Shown: positions 1 to 6,305, numbered from the stretch's first letter. The stretch is DNA of 6,862 bases from Hyphomicrobiales bacterium (GCA_028290085.1 JAQGKN010000337.1:1-6862), one strand, 5' to 3'. Notes: generated by a model not told the origin, from the sequence alone. Made by a program: numbers and translations.

Positions 1-78
1 GCCTGCGCCAATGATGCAGACTCGTGCCGACGCTTTGACTTCGGGGCTAAGCGCGTCGGCAAGATCACAAATCGTCAT
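1..78 (-). CDS. N-terminus of probable FAD-dependent oxidoreductase (partial)
   Basis: Reading leftward from an ATG at 76-78, 26 codons stay open to the window edge: MTICDLADALSPEVKASA is followed by RVCIIGAG. A short polar lead followed by a beta strand and GxG is the usual start of a Rossmann-type dinucleotide-binding fold, as in FAD-dependent or GMC-type oxidoreductases, where the next residues would complete GxGxxG. The family is inferred from this fingerprint alone; the catalytic part lies outside the window, so substrate and exact family cannot be given. No clear ribosome-binding site sits before this ATG. A GAGGAA lies 16 bases upstream, better placed for another ATG at 86-88, which opens a 7-codon frame (MVSDDDL) overlapping this start out of frame. 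The gene diverges from the methyltransferase at 507. Confidence 0.6.
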   Translation of the reverse strand, partial: MTICDLADALSPEVKASARVCIIGAG

Positions 79-506
79 CGGAAACCATAAACGATTCCTC
101 GGACTCGCGATCCCGCGTTATAACTAACGACTTACAAGCGGACATTATGCGGCAACACTCGCGTTGTTGCCAAGCCCAATTCGCTTGAAGATACTCTCCT
201 CAGGAGATGATTTCCCTCAGGATCACAGATGCGAGCTTCAATGTACGGAAATTGGATGTCCGAGTACGGAGTAGCAACGTTGTTTGATCTTAACATTGAT
301 CCGGCCAGCAAGGTTCGAGACGTGCCGAGAGCAGCGCTGAATGCATAACCGGTTTCCCTAACCCAAACTTTACAGCCTCCGGGCGCGGGCAGTTTACCCA
401 GAGCTAGCTCTACCGGAAAAATTGCAATGGCAAGATTTCTTCGATTTCCATAACATGTTCGTGCTACCCCGCAATCCGCTCAAGTCACAGCTCGGGGAAC
501 ACAGCA
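79..506. other. Intergenic region between divergent genes
   Basis: This 428-base stretch separates a leftward and a rightward gene, so it should hold both promoters, but no promoter is clear by eye. Visible structures are a perfect 7-bp inverted repeat with a 7-base loop at 151-171 (GGCAACA/TGTTGCC), a direct repeat TTGATC at 284-289 and 296-301, and a perfect 12-bp palindrome AGAGCTAGCTCT at 400-411. The segment 358-375 resembles 5563-5580 (CTAMCCCAAAC, one base, then TTACAG), and CTAGCTCTA at 404-412 recurs at 5624-5632, so part of this gap may be a degenerate relative of the repeat near 5500. A minus-strand frame is open from 479 to 132 but has no credible start. Confidence 0.5.
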
Positions 507-1319
507 ATGGCTGATTACGACAAGGTCTTCGCCGGCTCCATTCCGAGGATTTACGATAGCTACCTCGTGCCGTTTATTTTCGAGGCATTTGCAGAAGATG
601 TCGCCCAACGGGTAGCCGCCCTTGCGCCGACCGCTGTTCTGGAAACCGCAGCCGGAACTGGTGTAGTTACGCGCGCGCTCGCGCGCAGGCTGGCAGCAGA
701 TGCCCGCTATGTCGTGACTGATCTCAATCAGCCGATGCTCGATCATGCTGCGGAGCGCCAAGGTTCGGATTCGCGGATCACATGGCGGCAGGCGGATGCT
801 CTCTCCTTGCCGTTTGATGACGCCTCCTTCGATGTCGTTTGCTGCCAGTTTGGCGTGATGTTTTTTCCCGACCGAGTATTGGGTTACAGAGAGGCAAAGC
901 GAGTCCTCAGGCCCGGGGGGCACTTCGTGTTCAACGTTTGGGATCGCATCGAGGAAAACATATTTGCAAATGAGGTCACGAACGCTCTCGCCGAGTGGTT
1001 TCCAGACAATCCACCGCGCTTCTTGGCGCGGACACCGCATGCCTACCATGATGCTTCATTGATACATGACGAGCTCGAACGTGCTGGCTTTACTGAAATC
1101 ACGATAGAGATCATCGCTAAACAAAGCCGTGCTCCGTCTCCTCACGACGCTGCGCTCGCTTATTGTCAAGGGACGCCGCTGCGCAACGAGATCGAAGCTC
1201 GAGGAGTAGACGAACTACAGGCAGCAATGGACCATGTGGCAACGGCTATTGCCAAACGACATGGAAGCAACGAAGTGAGCGCAAAGATCCAGGGGATCGT
1301 GGTCACGGCGACAGCCTAG
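507..1319 (+). CDS. Class I SAM-dependent methyltransferase
   Basis: A 270-aa soluble protein with the order of motifs of UbiE/COQ5-like methyltransferases (Methyltransf_11/25 type). Motif I is VLETAAGTGVVT (residues 44-55), the glycine-rich SAM loop. The next strand, YVVTDLN (68-74), carries the acidic residue expected to bind the SAM ribose. QADALSLPFDDASFDVV (95-111) is the motif around strand 4, and RVLRPGGHFVF (132-142) is the classical post-motif with LRPGG. The C-terminal part should shape the substrate pocket, but nothing in it identifies a substrate, so small-molecule methylation is as far as the sequence supports. The ATG at 507 is preceded by GGGGA at 494-498 with suitable spacing. 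The gene stands alone: 428 bases of gap lie upstream and a hairpin follows the stop. Confidence 0.9.
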   Translation: MADYDKVFAGSIPRIYDSYLVPFIFEAFAEDVAQRVAALAPTAVLETAAGTGVVTRALARRLAADARYVVTDLNQPMLDHAAERQGSDSRITWRQADALSLPFDDASFDVVCCQFGVMFFPDRVLGYREAKRVLRPGGHFVFNVWDRIEENIFANEVTNALAEWFPDNPPRFLARTPHAYHDASLIHDELERAGFTEITIEIIAKQSRAPSPHDAALAYCQGTPLRNEIEARGVDELQAAMDHVATAIAKRHGSNEVSAKIQGIVVTATA

Positions 1320-1333
1320 TTTTGCTCGGCTCG

Positions 1334-1354
1334 CCCGCTCTTACGATGAGCGGG
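1334..1354 (+). terminator. Hairpin after the methyltransferase gene
   Basis: A perfect 7-bp stem CCCGCTC / GAGCGGG with a 7-base loop begins 14 bases after the methyltransferase stop. The position fits a transcription terminator, but no run of T follows, so intrinsic termination would be weak; it may instead protect the 3' end of the message. Confidence 0.4.
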
Positions 1355-1829
1355 AGCACCGCGTCGGACAACACCCCGGCAAAACGCGCGCTTGCCCAAC
1401 TTGAATGATCCCGCCCCTTCCGCAGCGCGCGGCCGCTGACTTCGGGAGCGACTGTATGGGTTGTCAGGCGCGAAGGCAGTCGGGGTGAGACAGCGGAGCG
1501 CCAAATGTGGACGATGCGAACCGCAATTAGTTCAAACCAGCACTAAATGTTGCAAATGCGAACGAGGCCTAAGCGTCGCTCATTGCACCTTCATCTGCAC
1601 ATTGGACAATGTTGTATTTATTACACAGGATATTCATAAGGCTATACGCGGGCGTGGAGTCCAAAGGGCAGCGATTGCCATTTACATTTGGATTCGGCAG
1701 TCTCTTGATCGTGGAATATACGATTAAGTCCTGAACTACTAACAAATCTGCAAATGCCTTCATTTGCGCAGTCAACTCGATGGTTCCTGCAGTGAAATAA
1801 AAACCACAGCTACATTTGGGGGTTGTACG
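1355..1829. other. Intergenic region with no recognisable gene
   Basis: Open frames in this stretch (for example 1461-1727 on the plus strand) give cysteine- and arginine-rich translations without a recognisable domain or ribosome-binding site, and I do not call them. From about 1600 onward the sequence becomes richer in A and T, as expected for the promoter region of the barrel gene at 1830. The heptamer GCAAATG occurs at 1552-1558 and again at 1750-1756, the second time as half of an inverted repeat. Confidence 0.5.
1750..1767. promoter_or_regulatory. Inverted repeat upstream of the outer-membrane protein gene
   Basis: GCAAATG (1750-1756) and CATTTGC (1761-1767) form a perfect 7-bp inverted repeat around CCTT, 62 bases before the barrel gene's ATG. 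CTG at 1748-1750 and CAG at 1769-1771 could extend it with a small bulge. It could be an operator for a dimeric regulator or a hairpin in the 5' leader. The same heptamer also occurs at 1552-1558. No regulator is identified. Confidence 0.3.
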
Positions 1830-2750
1830 ATGAAAAAATGTACTATCGCACTGCTTTTCAGCGGTCTCTTGCTTTCAACCGCGAACGCGGCGGATATCGG
1901 GACTTCCTACAAGTCTCCGATCCTGGCTCCGGTGGCTGCGCGTGATTGGACCGGCCTATACGGCGGTGTCAACGTCGGCTACGGGTTCGGTGCAGGTGGC
2001 CGCGATAATGGCGGCCAGACCGCAAACGCGAACAACAATCCCGCCGGTCCCGCCGACTTTTATCTTTTCGGCGTTGGCGGTCCGGCGTGGAATTCGTCTA
2101 ACGATCTCAAAGGTGTACTTGGTGGCATTCAGTTCGGCTATAACAGACAGCTAAGTAAGGACTTTGTAGCCGGCGTTGAAACCGACTTTCAATTTAGCGG
2201 GCTCTCCGGTGATGGTGGCGGCTCGCAAACAACGGAAATCACACTGTCTCCGGCACTTCCGGGGCTTCCAGATCCCCTTTATTGGCCATTGAGCGGCACT
2301 GCCCGTGCAACACAGAAGATCAATGGGTGGGGTACGCTACGCGGTCGCCTCGGCGTCACTTCGTTCGACCAATCGCTGTTGGTCTATGGCACTGGCGGCC
2401 TAGCCTACGGCCAAGTGAAGCAGAACTTCACCTACGTAAGCGGATTCCTTCCCAATCCTCTTCCGCCCTATAATTTTTCGGGGACGAATTCCACGGGTAC
2501 CGCATCTTCCACAAAGACCCAGATTGGTTGGGTTCTCGGCGCGGGCTTGGAATGGGCGCCGGTGAGCATGCCGAACTGGTCGTTCAAGGCCGAGTATCTT
2601 TACGTCAATCTTGGATCGACAACGGTCAACTTGACTGCTCCTGCGTTCCGGAACAGCGACGGTGACGGCAACCGCACCGTCAGCGCTTCCAATAGAATGG
2701 ACGCTGCGTTTCAGACGGTGCGCGTCGGTGTCAACTATCGCTTCAACTAG
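1830..2750 (+). CDS. Outer-membrane beta-barrel protein (Omp25/RopB-like porin family)
   Basis: A 306-aa exported barrel protein of the type common in rhizobia (outer membrane protein beta-barrel domain). Residues 1-20 are a signal peptide (MKK, hydrophobic ALLFSGLLL, cleavage after ANA). The mature protein begins ADIGTSYKSP, then a short linker and DWTGLYGGVNVGYGFG (39-54), the first barrel strand typical of the family. Further strands show alternating aromatic/hydrophobic residues and glycines, such as WGTLRGRLGV and AEYLYVNLG. The chain ends TVRVGVNYRFN, close to the terminal-aromatic signal used by the BAM machinery, with one asparagine after the phenylalanine. The start at 1830 is preferred over an upstream TTG at 1764 because the signal peptide begins there and GGGGG (1818-1822) lies 7 bases before it. 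The likely role is envelope structure or passive permeability. It is transcribed alone, with a terminator just downstream. Confidence 0.9.
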   Translation: MKKCTIALLFSGLLLSTANAADIGTSYKSPILAPVAARDWTGLYGGVNVGYGFGAGGRDNGGQTANANNNPAGPADFYLFGVGGPAWNSSNDLKGVLGGIQFGYNRQLSKDFVAGVETDFQFSGLSGDGGGSQTTEITLSPALPGLPDPLYWPLSGTARATQKINGWGTLRGRLGVTSFDQSLLVYGTGGLAYGQVKQNFTYVSGFLPNPLPPYNFSGTNSTGTASSTKTQIGWVLGAGLEWAPVSMPNWSFKAEYLYVNLGSTTVNLTAPAFRNSDGDGNRTVSASNRMDAAFQTVRVGVNYRFN

Positions 2751-2763
2751 CAAGTACCGGTTT

Positions 2764-2825
2764 GCCTGATGCAAAGAGGGAGAGCAGCAAGGCTCCCCCT
2801 CTTTCTCACCGCGTCTGCATCAGGC
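2764..2825 (+). terminator. Nested hairpin terminator of the barrel gene
   Basis: Thirteen bases after the barrel stop lies an inner stem AAAGAGGG-A-GAGC (2773-2785) / GCTC-C-CCCTCTTT (2792-2804), 12 pairs with one A-C mismatch and a 6-base loop. It is enclosed by a second perfect 10-bp inverted repeat, GCCTGATGCA (2764-2773) and TGCATCAGGC (2816-2825). The inner arm ends in CTCTTT, a short substitute for a T tract. The position directly after a highly expressed type of gene supports termination and 3'-end protection. Confidence 0.65.
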
Positions 2826-2994
2826 GCTTGAAGCGCGCGCGCCGTCCTCTCGACATCGCTATCCTCGGATTCTTGTTGCTTGCTCAATCGCTGACGCTCG
2901 CCACGAGATTCCTGCTGCTTAACAAGATGCGCGATTATTTAACGTCGTTAAGGCGCCGGCGCCTCGATGAGGAGGCGAAGTATCGCAGTTTAAT

Positions 2995-3246
2995 CTAGTG
3001 GGCACCGCCGACCTCGAGATGGGCAGGCCGCTTGAGCATCAGTGCGGCGAGGAGAGCAACGATGAGTGCCGCTCCTAGAAAATAGAACGTTCGTAGTACG
3101 GTCTAGCGCACTCAAATGATCGCCATGGCAATAATGCCCGGCCAGTCGCCCTCACGCAGCATCTTGAGCTTCTTTGGCGAACTGTCCAATGAGAACCACA
3201 GCATGCCGATCATCAGCGCGCCCGGCACCAGATTGACGTAGAGAAA
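2995..3246 (-). pseudogene. Remnant of a DHA2-type MFS drug efflux transporter
   Basis: Two pieces of one EmrB-like (DHA2, normally 14 membrane spans and about 500 aa) transporter lie next to each other. The upstream piece (3246 to about 3115) contains LYVNLVPGALMIGMLWFSL and then LREGDWPGI, matching the segment after the sixth span, where such proteins have a FYVNLVPG motif followed by a long helix and a conserved GDWxGI. It ends at a TGA at 3112. The second piece, about 3099 to 2995, reads FYFLGAALIVALLAALMLK then RPAHLEVGGAH and stop: a last membrane helix and a basic tail. The roughly 300 residues between them, and the first six spans, are missing, so no transporter can be made. The family assignment rests on remembered motifs. 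Confidence 0.7.
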
Positions 3247-3492
3247 GCCCAGGAATAACGCAGAGCATGCAAAATGCGGGCAAGCGCTCCTGCTCGTCGA
3301 GTTCCGCCATAGTCGCATCAACCTTTCAGGCTTCGCGTAATTATCGTTCGGGAAAATGCATCACATGAAGGACGAGCGAAGCACCGTGAACGACATCGGT
3401 CAGCCGTTGTCGACGACGGGCGAGCGCGGCGCGTGACGCCATCCGAACGACCACCGCAAGCGGGATCAAGTGAGCGGTCCAAAAGCCCATGA

Positions 3493-3784
3493 TCAATACG
3501 TCGTCCGTTTGCAGCCATAGCCCACGAAGCATTGGGGAACGTCGCGGGTCGCAAGCCAACGCGGAACCGTCTCCCTGGTCACTATCGCAGTAGGCGTGGC
3601 TGGATACATAGCGGTCAAAGATGTCTGGGCCGGTGCCAAGCACGATGGCGCCGGAGCGCTTGACCAGGGCCGCCGCGGTTCCACATGACATGCGCAACGT
3701 GTCCGGTCGCCCCTGTGCAAGCACGCTGGCCGACCAGAGATATGCAACGCAAATGGCCGTTGCGGAGAGAGACTTGAGTTTCAT
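3493..3784 (-). pseudogene. Small secreted cysteine-containing protein, frameshifted
   Basis: From the ATG at 3784 (GAGGG ribosome-binding site about 6 bases before it) the frame gives a signal peptide (MKLKSLSATAICVAYLWSA, cleavage near VLAQ), then GRPDTLRMSCGTAAALVKRSGAIVLG and FDRYVSSHAYC. I recall this as a conserved, uncharacterised periplasmic family of Bradyrhizobium-like bacteria with four cysteines. The expected ending, ETVPRWLATRDVPQCFVGYGC and a stop at 3493-3495, is present but in the next frame. The frames join if one base is removed from CCC at 3573-3575, restoring 96 residues with cysteines in the amino-terminal half, at SHAYC, and in PQC and YGC. As written, the first frame runs on to 3341 with an unrelated tail. 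Either a real mutation or a homopolymer sequencing error would explain this. Confidence 0.65.
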
Positions 3785-3962
3785 GGCAAACCCTCGCGAG
3801 CGCGGTCCGATCGATCGCACCGGCTGATCGGAGGCATGCCCAAACTAGCGTATGAACAACACGCTGCAGTACAATTCGGCTTGAATGCGCGCCCGTACTG
3901 CCGGGCGCCAACCCAAGTTGCAAGTCAAGACAACGGCAGGGCCGCCTAGCGTGGCCGCCGAT

Positions 3963-4493
3963 TTAATGGCCCGTCGGGTCGACGCTGTGGGTGGCTTCGA
4001 ACAGGAACCAGGTCCGTCGCTCGCACTCATCGATATAAACTTCGAGGAGGCTCGCGGTTGCCACGTCCTTGTGTTCGTCACAAAGTTCGTGTGCCTTACG
4101 CATATTGGCGGCAAGCATCTTGTTGTCCTGCGCCAGCTCACGCAGCATGTCCCAGGGCCGGACGAACTCAGAATCATTGCCCACGATATTCGCGAGTTTA
4201 GCAATATGCTCGATCGAACGCAGCGTCTTCGCGCCAAGCTTCCGGACACGCTCGGCGAGCGGGTCTGTGACGGCAAAGATCTGATCAGATTGTTCGTCTA
4301 ACATCAGATGATAATCACGAAAATGTGGACCGCTCATATGCCAATGAAAATTTTTAGTCTTCACGTACAACGCAAAGCTATCCGCAACTATGCGATTTAG
4401 CGCGTCCGCGATCGTGCCGACCGCATTACTCGGCAAGTCTGTTGGGCTGTGCACGGATGGATCGGTATCGCGTGTTGTCGCATGCTTGGGCAT
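3963..4493 (-). CDS. dps: Dps family DNA-binding ferritin-like protein
   Basis: A 176-aa protein of the Dps family, which forms 12-subunit shells that oxidise Fe(II), usually with hydrogen peroxide, store the iron, and often coat DNA in starvation or oxidative stress. The intersubunit ferroxidase ligands are all present: H50 in KTKNFHWHMSG, H62 and D66 in DYHLMLDEQSD, and D77 and E81 in VTDPLAER, matching E. coli Dps H51, H63, D67, D78 and E82. The four-helix core runs from about residue 24 to 168. The N-terminal tail (MPKHATTRDTDPSVHSPTDL) is polar but has few lysines, so DNA binding is not assured. ATG 4493 is chosen because the family begins there; AGGA lies 9 bases before it, and an upstream in-frame start at 4544 would add an unlikely arginine-rich extension. 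No peroxide- or iron-regulator box was recognised upstream. Confidence 0.95.
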   Translation of the reverse strand: MPKHATTRDTDPSVHSPTDLPSNAVGTIADALNRIVADSFALYVKTKNFHWHMSGPHFRDYHLMLDEQSDQIFAVTDPLAERVRKLGAKTLRSIEHIAKLANIVGNDSEFVRPWDMLRELAQDNKMLAANMRKAHELCDEHKDVATASLLEVYIDECERRTWFLFEATHSVDPTGH

Positions 4494-4755
4494 GACCGGA
4501 GATCCTTTGTGCCGACACCACCTACGTGCTCGCATCTTTGACACGAGGGACGCCGACCCGGCCGACTGCGGGATGCCTTGCCCCGGCCGCTTTCGACATT
4601 CCTGCAGAATGCGTGGTCCGCGTTGAGCGCGCGGCGAAGGTTAGAGTTTCAGCTTTGCAAATAAAATTTAGAGAACGAGACTGATACGACCACGCCAAGT
4701 CAGCGAACGACCAATCCGAAGAACCCGTCAGTTTTTCAAGTAGCGGTGCGTTCCG

Positions 4756-5310
4756 CTAAGCTTCAGAGCCAGGAACGTGCTGATCGAGAGTGGTACGAAA
4801 CACTCGATCCCAAATATCCGAAGTGACCCCGTAATTGCCTTCCTTACGGGCGTAATGATGCCGCGCATGCCCTTTCCACAAGGCGTAGAGAAAGCTACCG
4901 GGCAGTGGTGAGAGGTGATGTAATGCGTGATGGACGCCCATATAGGTCACGTAGCCGATCAGCATGCCGACGGCCGCTCCGCCGGCAACATTCGAACCAA
5001 ACGGCAACAACGGCGCATAAATGAAAAGGCCAATTAGGATGGCACTAAGCAAGGGCGGTGTACCTTCGTAGGAGAGAGGTTGGTGATGGTGAACCTCGTG
5101 CATGTCGCGGATGATAGGAGCGCGATGGTACACGAACCGGTGCATTAAATATTCCACAAGAGTCCAGGCGATGAGGCCCGCCAGACTTGCGGCGACGAAA
5201 ACCGGGAGATGGATCGGCGCCGAGGCGTGCAGGGTCACGAACAGGACCCCTAAGGCTGCTATGGGACAGGCGGCGAAGTCAGAGAAATAAGAGAGTTTCT
5301 TCACGTCCAT
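4756..5310 (-). CDS. Sterol desaturase / fatty acid hydroxylase family membrane protein
   Basis: A 184-aa membrane protein of the fatty acid hydroxylase superfamily, which uses a histidine-bound di-iron centre to hydroxylate or desaturate lipids at the cytoplasmic membrane. All histidine clusters are visible: H57-RFVY-H62, H71-EV-HHH (74-76), H127-H128 with H131-H132 in GVHHALHH, and H148-AR-HH (151-152). Hydrophobic helices lie at about 14-29, 35-53, 86-103 and 108-124, with the first cluster right after helix 2, as in FA2H/Scs7-like enzymes. The tail GNYGVTSDIWDRVFRT is the usual conserved ending. The substrate is unknown; a 2-hydroxy fatty acid, hopanoid/sterol-like or carotenoid product would each be possible. 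I chose ATG 5310 over a TTG at 5346; the ribosome-binding site (GGGG) is modest. It is transcribed alone. Confidence 0.88.
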   Translation of the reverse strand: MDVKKLSYFSDFAACPIAALGVLFVTLHASAPIHLPVFVAASLAGLIAWTLVEYLMHRFVYHRAPIIRDMHEVHHHQPLSYEGTPPLLSAILIGLFIYAPLLPFGSNVAGGAAVGMLIGYVTYMGVHHALHHLSPLPGSFLYALWKGHARHHYARKEGNYGVTSDIWDRVFRTTLDQHVPGSEA

Positions 5311-5382
5311 GATTGCCCCGCACAGATTGGAAGTCCTCAAGGACAAAGTAGATAGCGAGACAGTAACTTACCCAGGATCAGA

Positions 5383-5553
5383 TTACACCCGCATGCAGTC
5401 CCCCTGACGCACAACGTCATCCAAGGGGAAACGATCGCAGCCGCGTTCTGCACCTACATAAGACGTCAGAACGTGCGCGGCAAATTCAAGCGCCTTAGAA
5501 GCCTCGTATCCTAAGCAACTCAGGATCCGCCGGCCATAATACAGTCGTTTCAA
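5383..5553 (-). CDS. Possible small hypothetical protein, TTG start
   Basis: From a TTG at 5551-5553 a 56-aa frame reads MKRLYYGRRILSCLGYEA, continues SKALEFAAHVLTSYVGAE, and ends RFPLDDVVRQGDCMRV before a TAA at 5383-5385. AGGGG lies 6 bases before the TTG, a good ribosome-binding site. The composition looks coding (alternating hydrophobic and charged residues, three cysteines), but no family is recognised and there is no ATG. The region also holds inverted repeats, TGACG/CGTCA at 5405-5419 and CGTTCTG/CAGAACG at 5444-5473, so it could instead be a structured RNA or a decayed gene. Its 5' portion belongs to the repeat also found at 6784-6862, where the matching frame has TTA instead of TTG and a stop at codon 6. 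This favours a small duplicated gene of which this copy may still be intact. Confidence 0.35.
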   Translation of the reverse strand: MKRLYYGRRILSCLGYEASKALEFAAHVLTSYVGAERGCDRFPLDDVVRQGDCMRV

Positions 5554-5580
5554 ACCGCACCCCTACCCCAAACGTTACAG
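5493..5580. repeat. Dispersed element, copy 1
   Basis: This segment matches 6784-6862. The most similar parts are an imperfect hairpin ATCCTAAG-CAA-CTCAGGAT (5508-5526), then exactly 17 unlike bases, GTCGTTT (5544-5550), and a run containing CACC and ACCCCAA and ending TTACA. On the minus strand it would cover the ribosome-binding site, start and first codons of the small frame at 5383-5553. A weaker relative of the TTACAG end lies at 358-375. Confidence 0.55.
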
Positions 5581-5689
5581 ACTTCAAGCCCCTGCCGCAC
5601 TCTGAAAAAGCTCTGCAAAATGACTAGCTCTAGTAACGGAGCTGGGCATCGGGTTGAACTCACCCTTTACCTCAAAATGTTCAGCCATT

Positions 5690-5812
5690 CACTGGACTGG
5701 CCGAGCGATGGCCAGGGCATTCGGAATTTCGCTTCGCGCCGTTCCGCACCTGTGGGAGGGGCACCGACTGCAACCGCACCGCATTCGCACCTTCAAACGC
5801 TCCGGCAACCCG
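5690..5812 (+). mobile_element. IS630-family transposase fragment (end of DNA-binding region)
   Basis: The plus frame reads HWTGRAMARAFGISLRAV, then HLWEGHRLQPHRIRTFKRS and GNP. This matches the last helix-turn-helix of IS630-type transposases, where a HWS/T-R-MA segment is followed by GLS, a WR..GLQPHR motif and TFK. Only about 41 residues remain; neither the upstream DNA-binding part nor the DDE catalytic domain follows in this orientation, and no terminal inverted repeat or TA target duplication was found. It is an inactive relic. The family assignment is from memory of the motif. The next piece of the same type of protein lies about 110 bases away on the other strand. Confidence 0.65.
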
Positions 5813-5920
5813 AAAAACATATCACCGGCAAGATATTTCGACGCGCCGAGAAGCAAGGGAACCGGCGGAGCATGCACTCCGCTACTGCTCAACAAAATCA
5901 TCTCCAGGTCTGGCGACCGA

Positions 5921-6010
5921 TCACGACGATCCAGCGGTCGCCCGCAATCCCGGCGGCGTGCGATCGAGGGCCTGGATTTGCGATTTCAGGGGGCGGACCA
6001 GAAGGGCTGG
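5921..6010 (-). mobile_element. IS630-family transposase fragment (first catalytic motif region)
   Basis: On the minus strand HPPALLVRPL is followed by KSQIQALDRTPPGL and then, after a few unrelated residues, a stop at 5921. IS630 transposases have NPP..ALVLCVDEKSQIQALDRTQPGLP at their first catalytic aspartate. Here the aspartate of the DEKS motif is replaced (RPLKS), so even the motif is broken. This fragment would normally follow the piece at 5690-5812 after about a dozen residues, but it is on the opposite strand, so the locus has been rearranged or holds two different insertions. Confidence 0.6.
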
Positions 6011-6029
6011 CGGGTGCCGAGGAACGAAG

Positions 6030-6194
6030 CATGGAGCGCTTGCGCAGGCTTCCCATTAGCCAGCTTAGGGTGAAGTGGTCCGTGGGCGCATCATCGTGCA
6101 GCCGCTGCAGCAAAACTGAGGTCCGGATAAACGCTCTTTTGTCGGGGGCGGTATCGGCTTCAGCACGGAATCGGCGGCCATCATATTCAGGCAT
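6030..6194 (-). pseudogene. N-terminal fragment of an ExoD family protein
   Basis: From an ATG at 6194 about 55 codons resemble the start of ExoD, a multi-spanning membrane protein linked to exopolysaccharide synthesis in rhizobia. A polar tail (MPEYDGRRFRAEADTAPDKR) is followed by RTSVLLQRLHDDAPTDHFTL and SWLMGSLRKRSM, corresponding to the family's RTS..L..L..D.P...LT...L...LG.RSFG segment. The membrane helices that should follow are absent: after KRSM the frame runs into unrelated sequence next to the transposase fragment at 5921-6010. The gene is therefore cut at about 6030, perhaps by insertion or deletion involving that element. Recognition is by motif; a chance resemblance is less likely but possible. 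Confidence 0.5.
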
Positions 6195-6305
6195 TGCTGG
6201 ATCGGGCCTTGGCCATGGAAGGAAGCCACGGACCAAAGCCTATCCCACACAATCATCCTTGGGAGACGGTCTCCGGGTGAAAAGACCATAATGATCTTCG
6301 TTGGG

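Noticed and set aside
284..301. TTGATC direct repeat considered as an FNR/FixK site
   Set aside because: The half-sites are direct, not inverted, and no ATCAA partner is present.
132..479. Minus-strand open frame of 116 codons in the first intergenic gap, with GKLPAPGGCKVW and CDPEGNHL segments
   Set aside because: It has no plausible start codon near its beginning and no firm family match; part of it coincides with the degenerate repeat-like sequence at 358-412.
480..1049. Minus-strand 189-codon frame opposite the methyltransferase
   Set aside because: It is a shadow of a well-supported gene and has no motif of its own.
2939..2951. Palindrome TTAACG-T-CGTTAA
   Set aside because: It is short and isolated, with no gene start nearby to give it a role.
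2762..2998. Plus-strand 78-codon frame with a hydrophobic stretch
   Set aside because: It starts with TTG inside the barrel gene's terminator, has no ribosome-binding site and no recognisable family; the hydrophobic part looks accidental.
3341..3492. Long tail of the frame following the frameshift in the small cysteine protein
   Set aside because: It is arginine-rich read-through with no family resemblance; the family's real ending is in the other frame.
3845..4301. Frames on both strands over Dps (for example 3885-4301 plus)
   Set aside because: They overlap the intact dps gene; their translations lack any recognisable domain.
4750..4754. GGAAC on the minus strand as an EcfG general-stress promoter for Dps
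   Set aside because: No CGTT-like -10 element lies at the right distance, and it is over 250 bases from the Dps start.
5399..5429. Hairpin TCCCC-TGACG-CGTCA-GGGGA considered as a terminator
   Set aside because: It lacks a T tract, lies upstream of the desaturase gene, and falls within the possible small gene at 5383-5553.
5620..6291. Plus-strand 223-codon frame
   Set aside because: It crosses both transposase pieces and the ExoD fragment in the wrong frame or strand and shows no domain.
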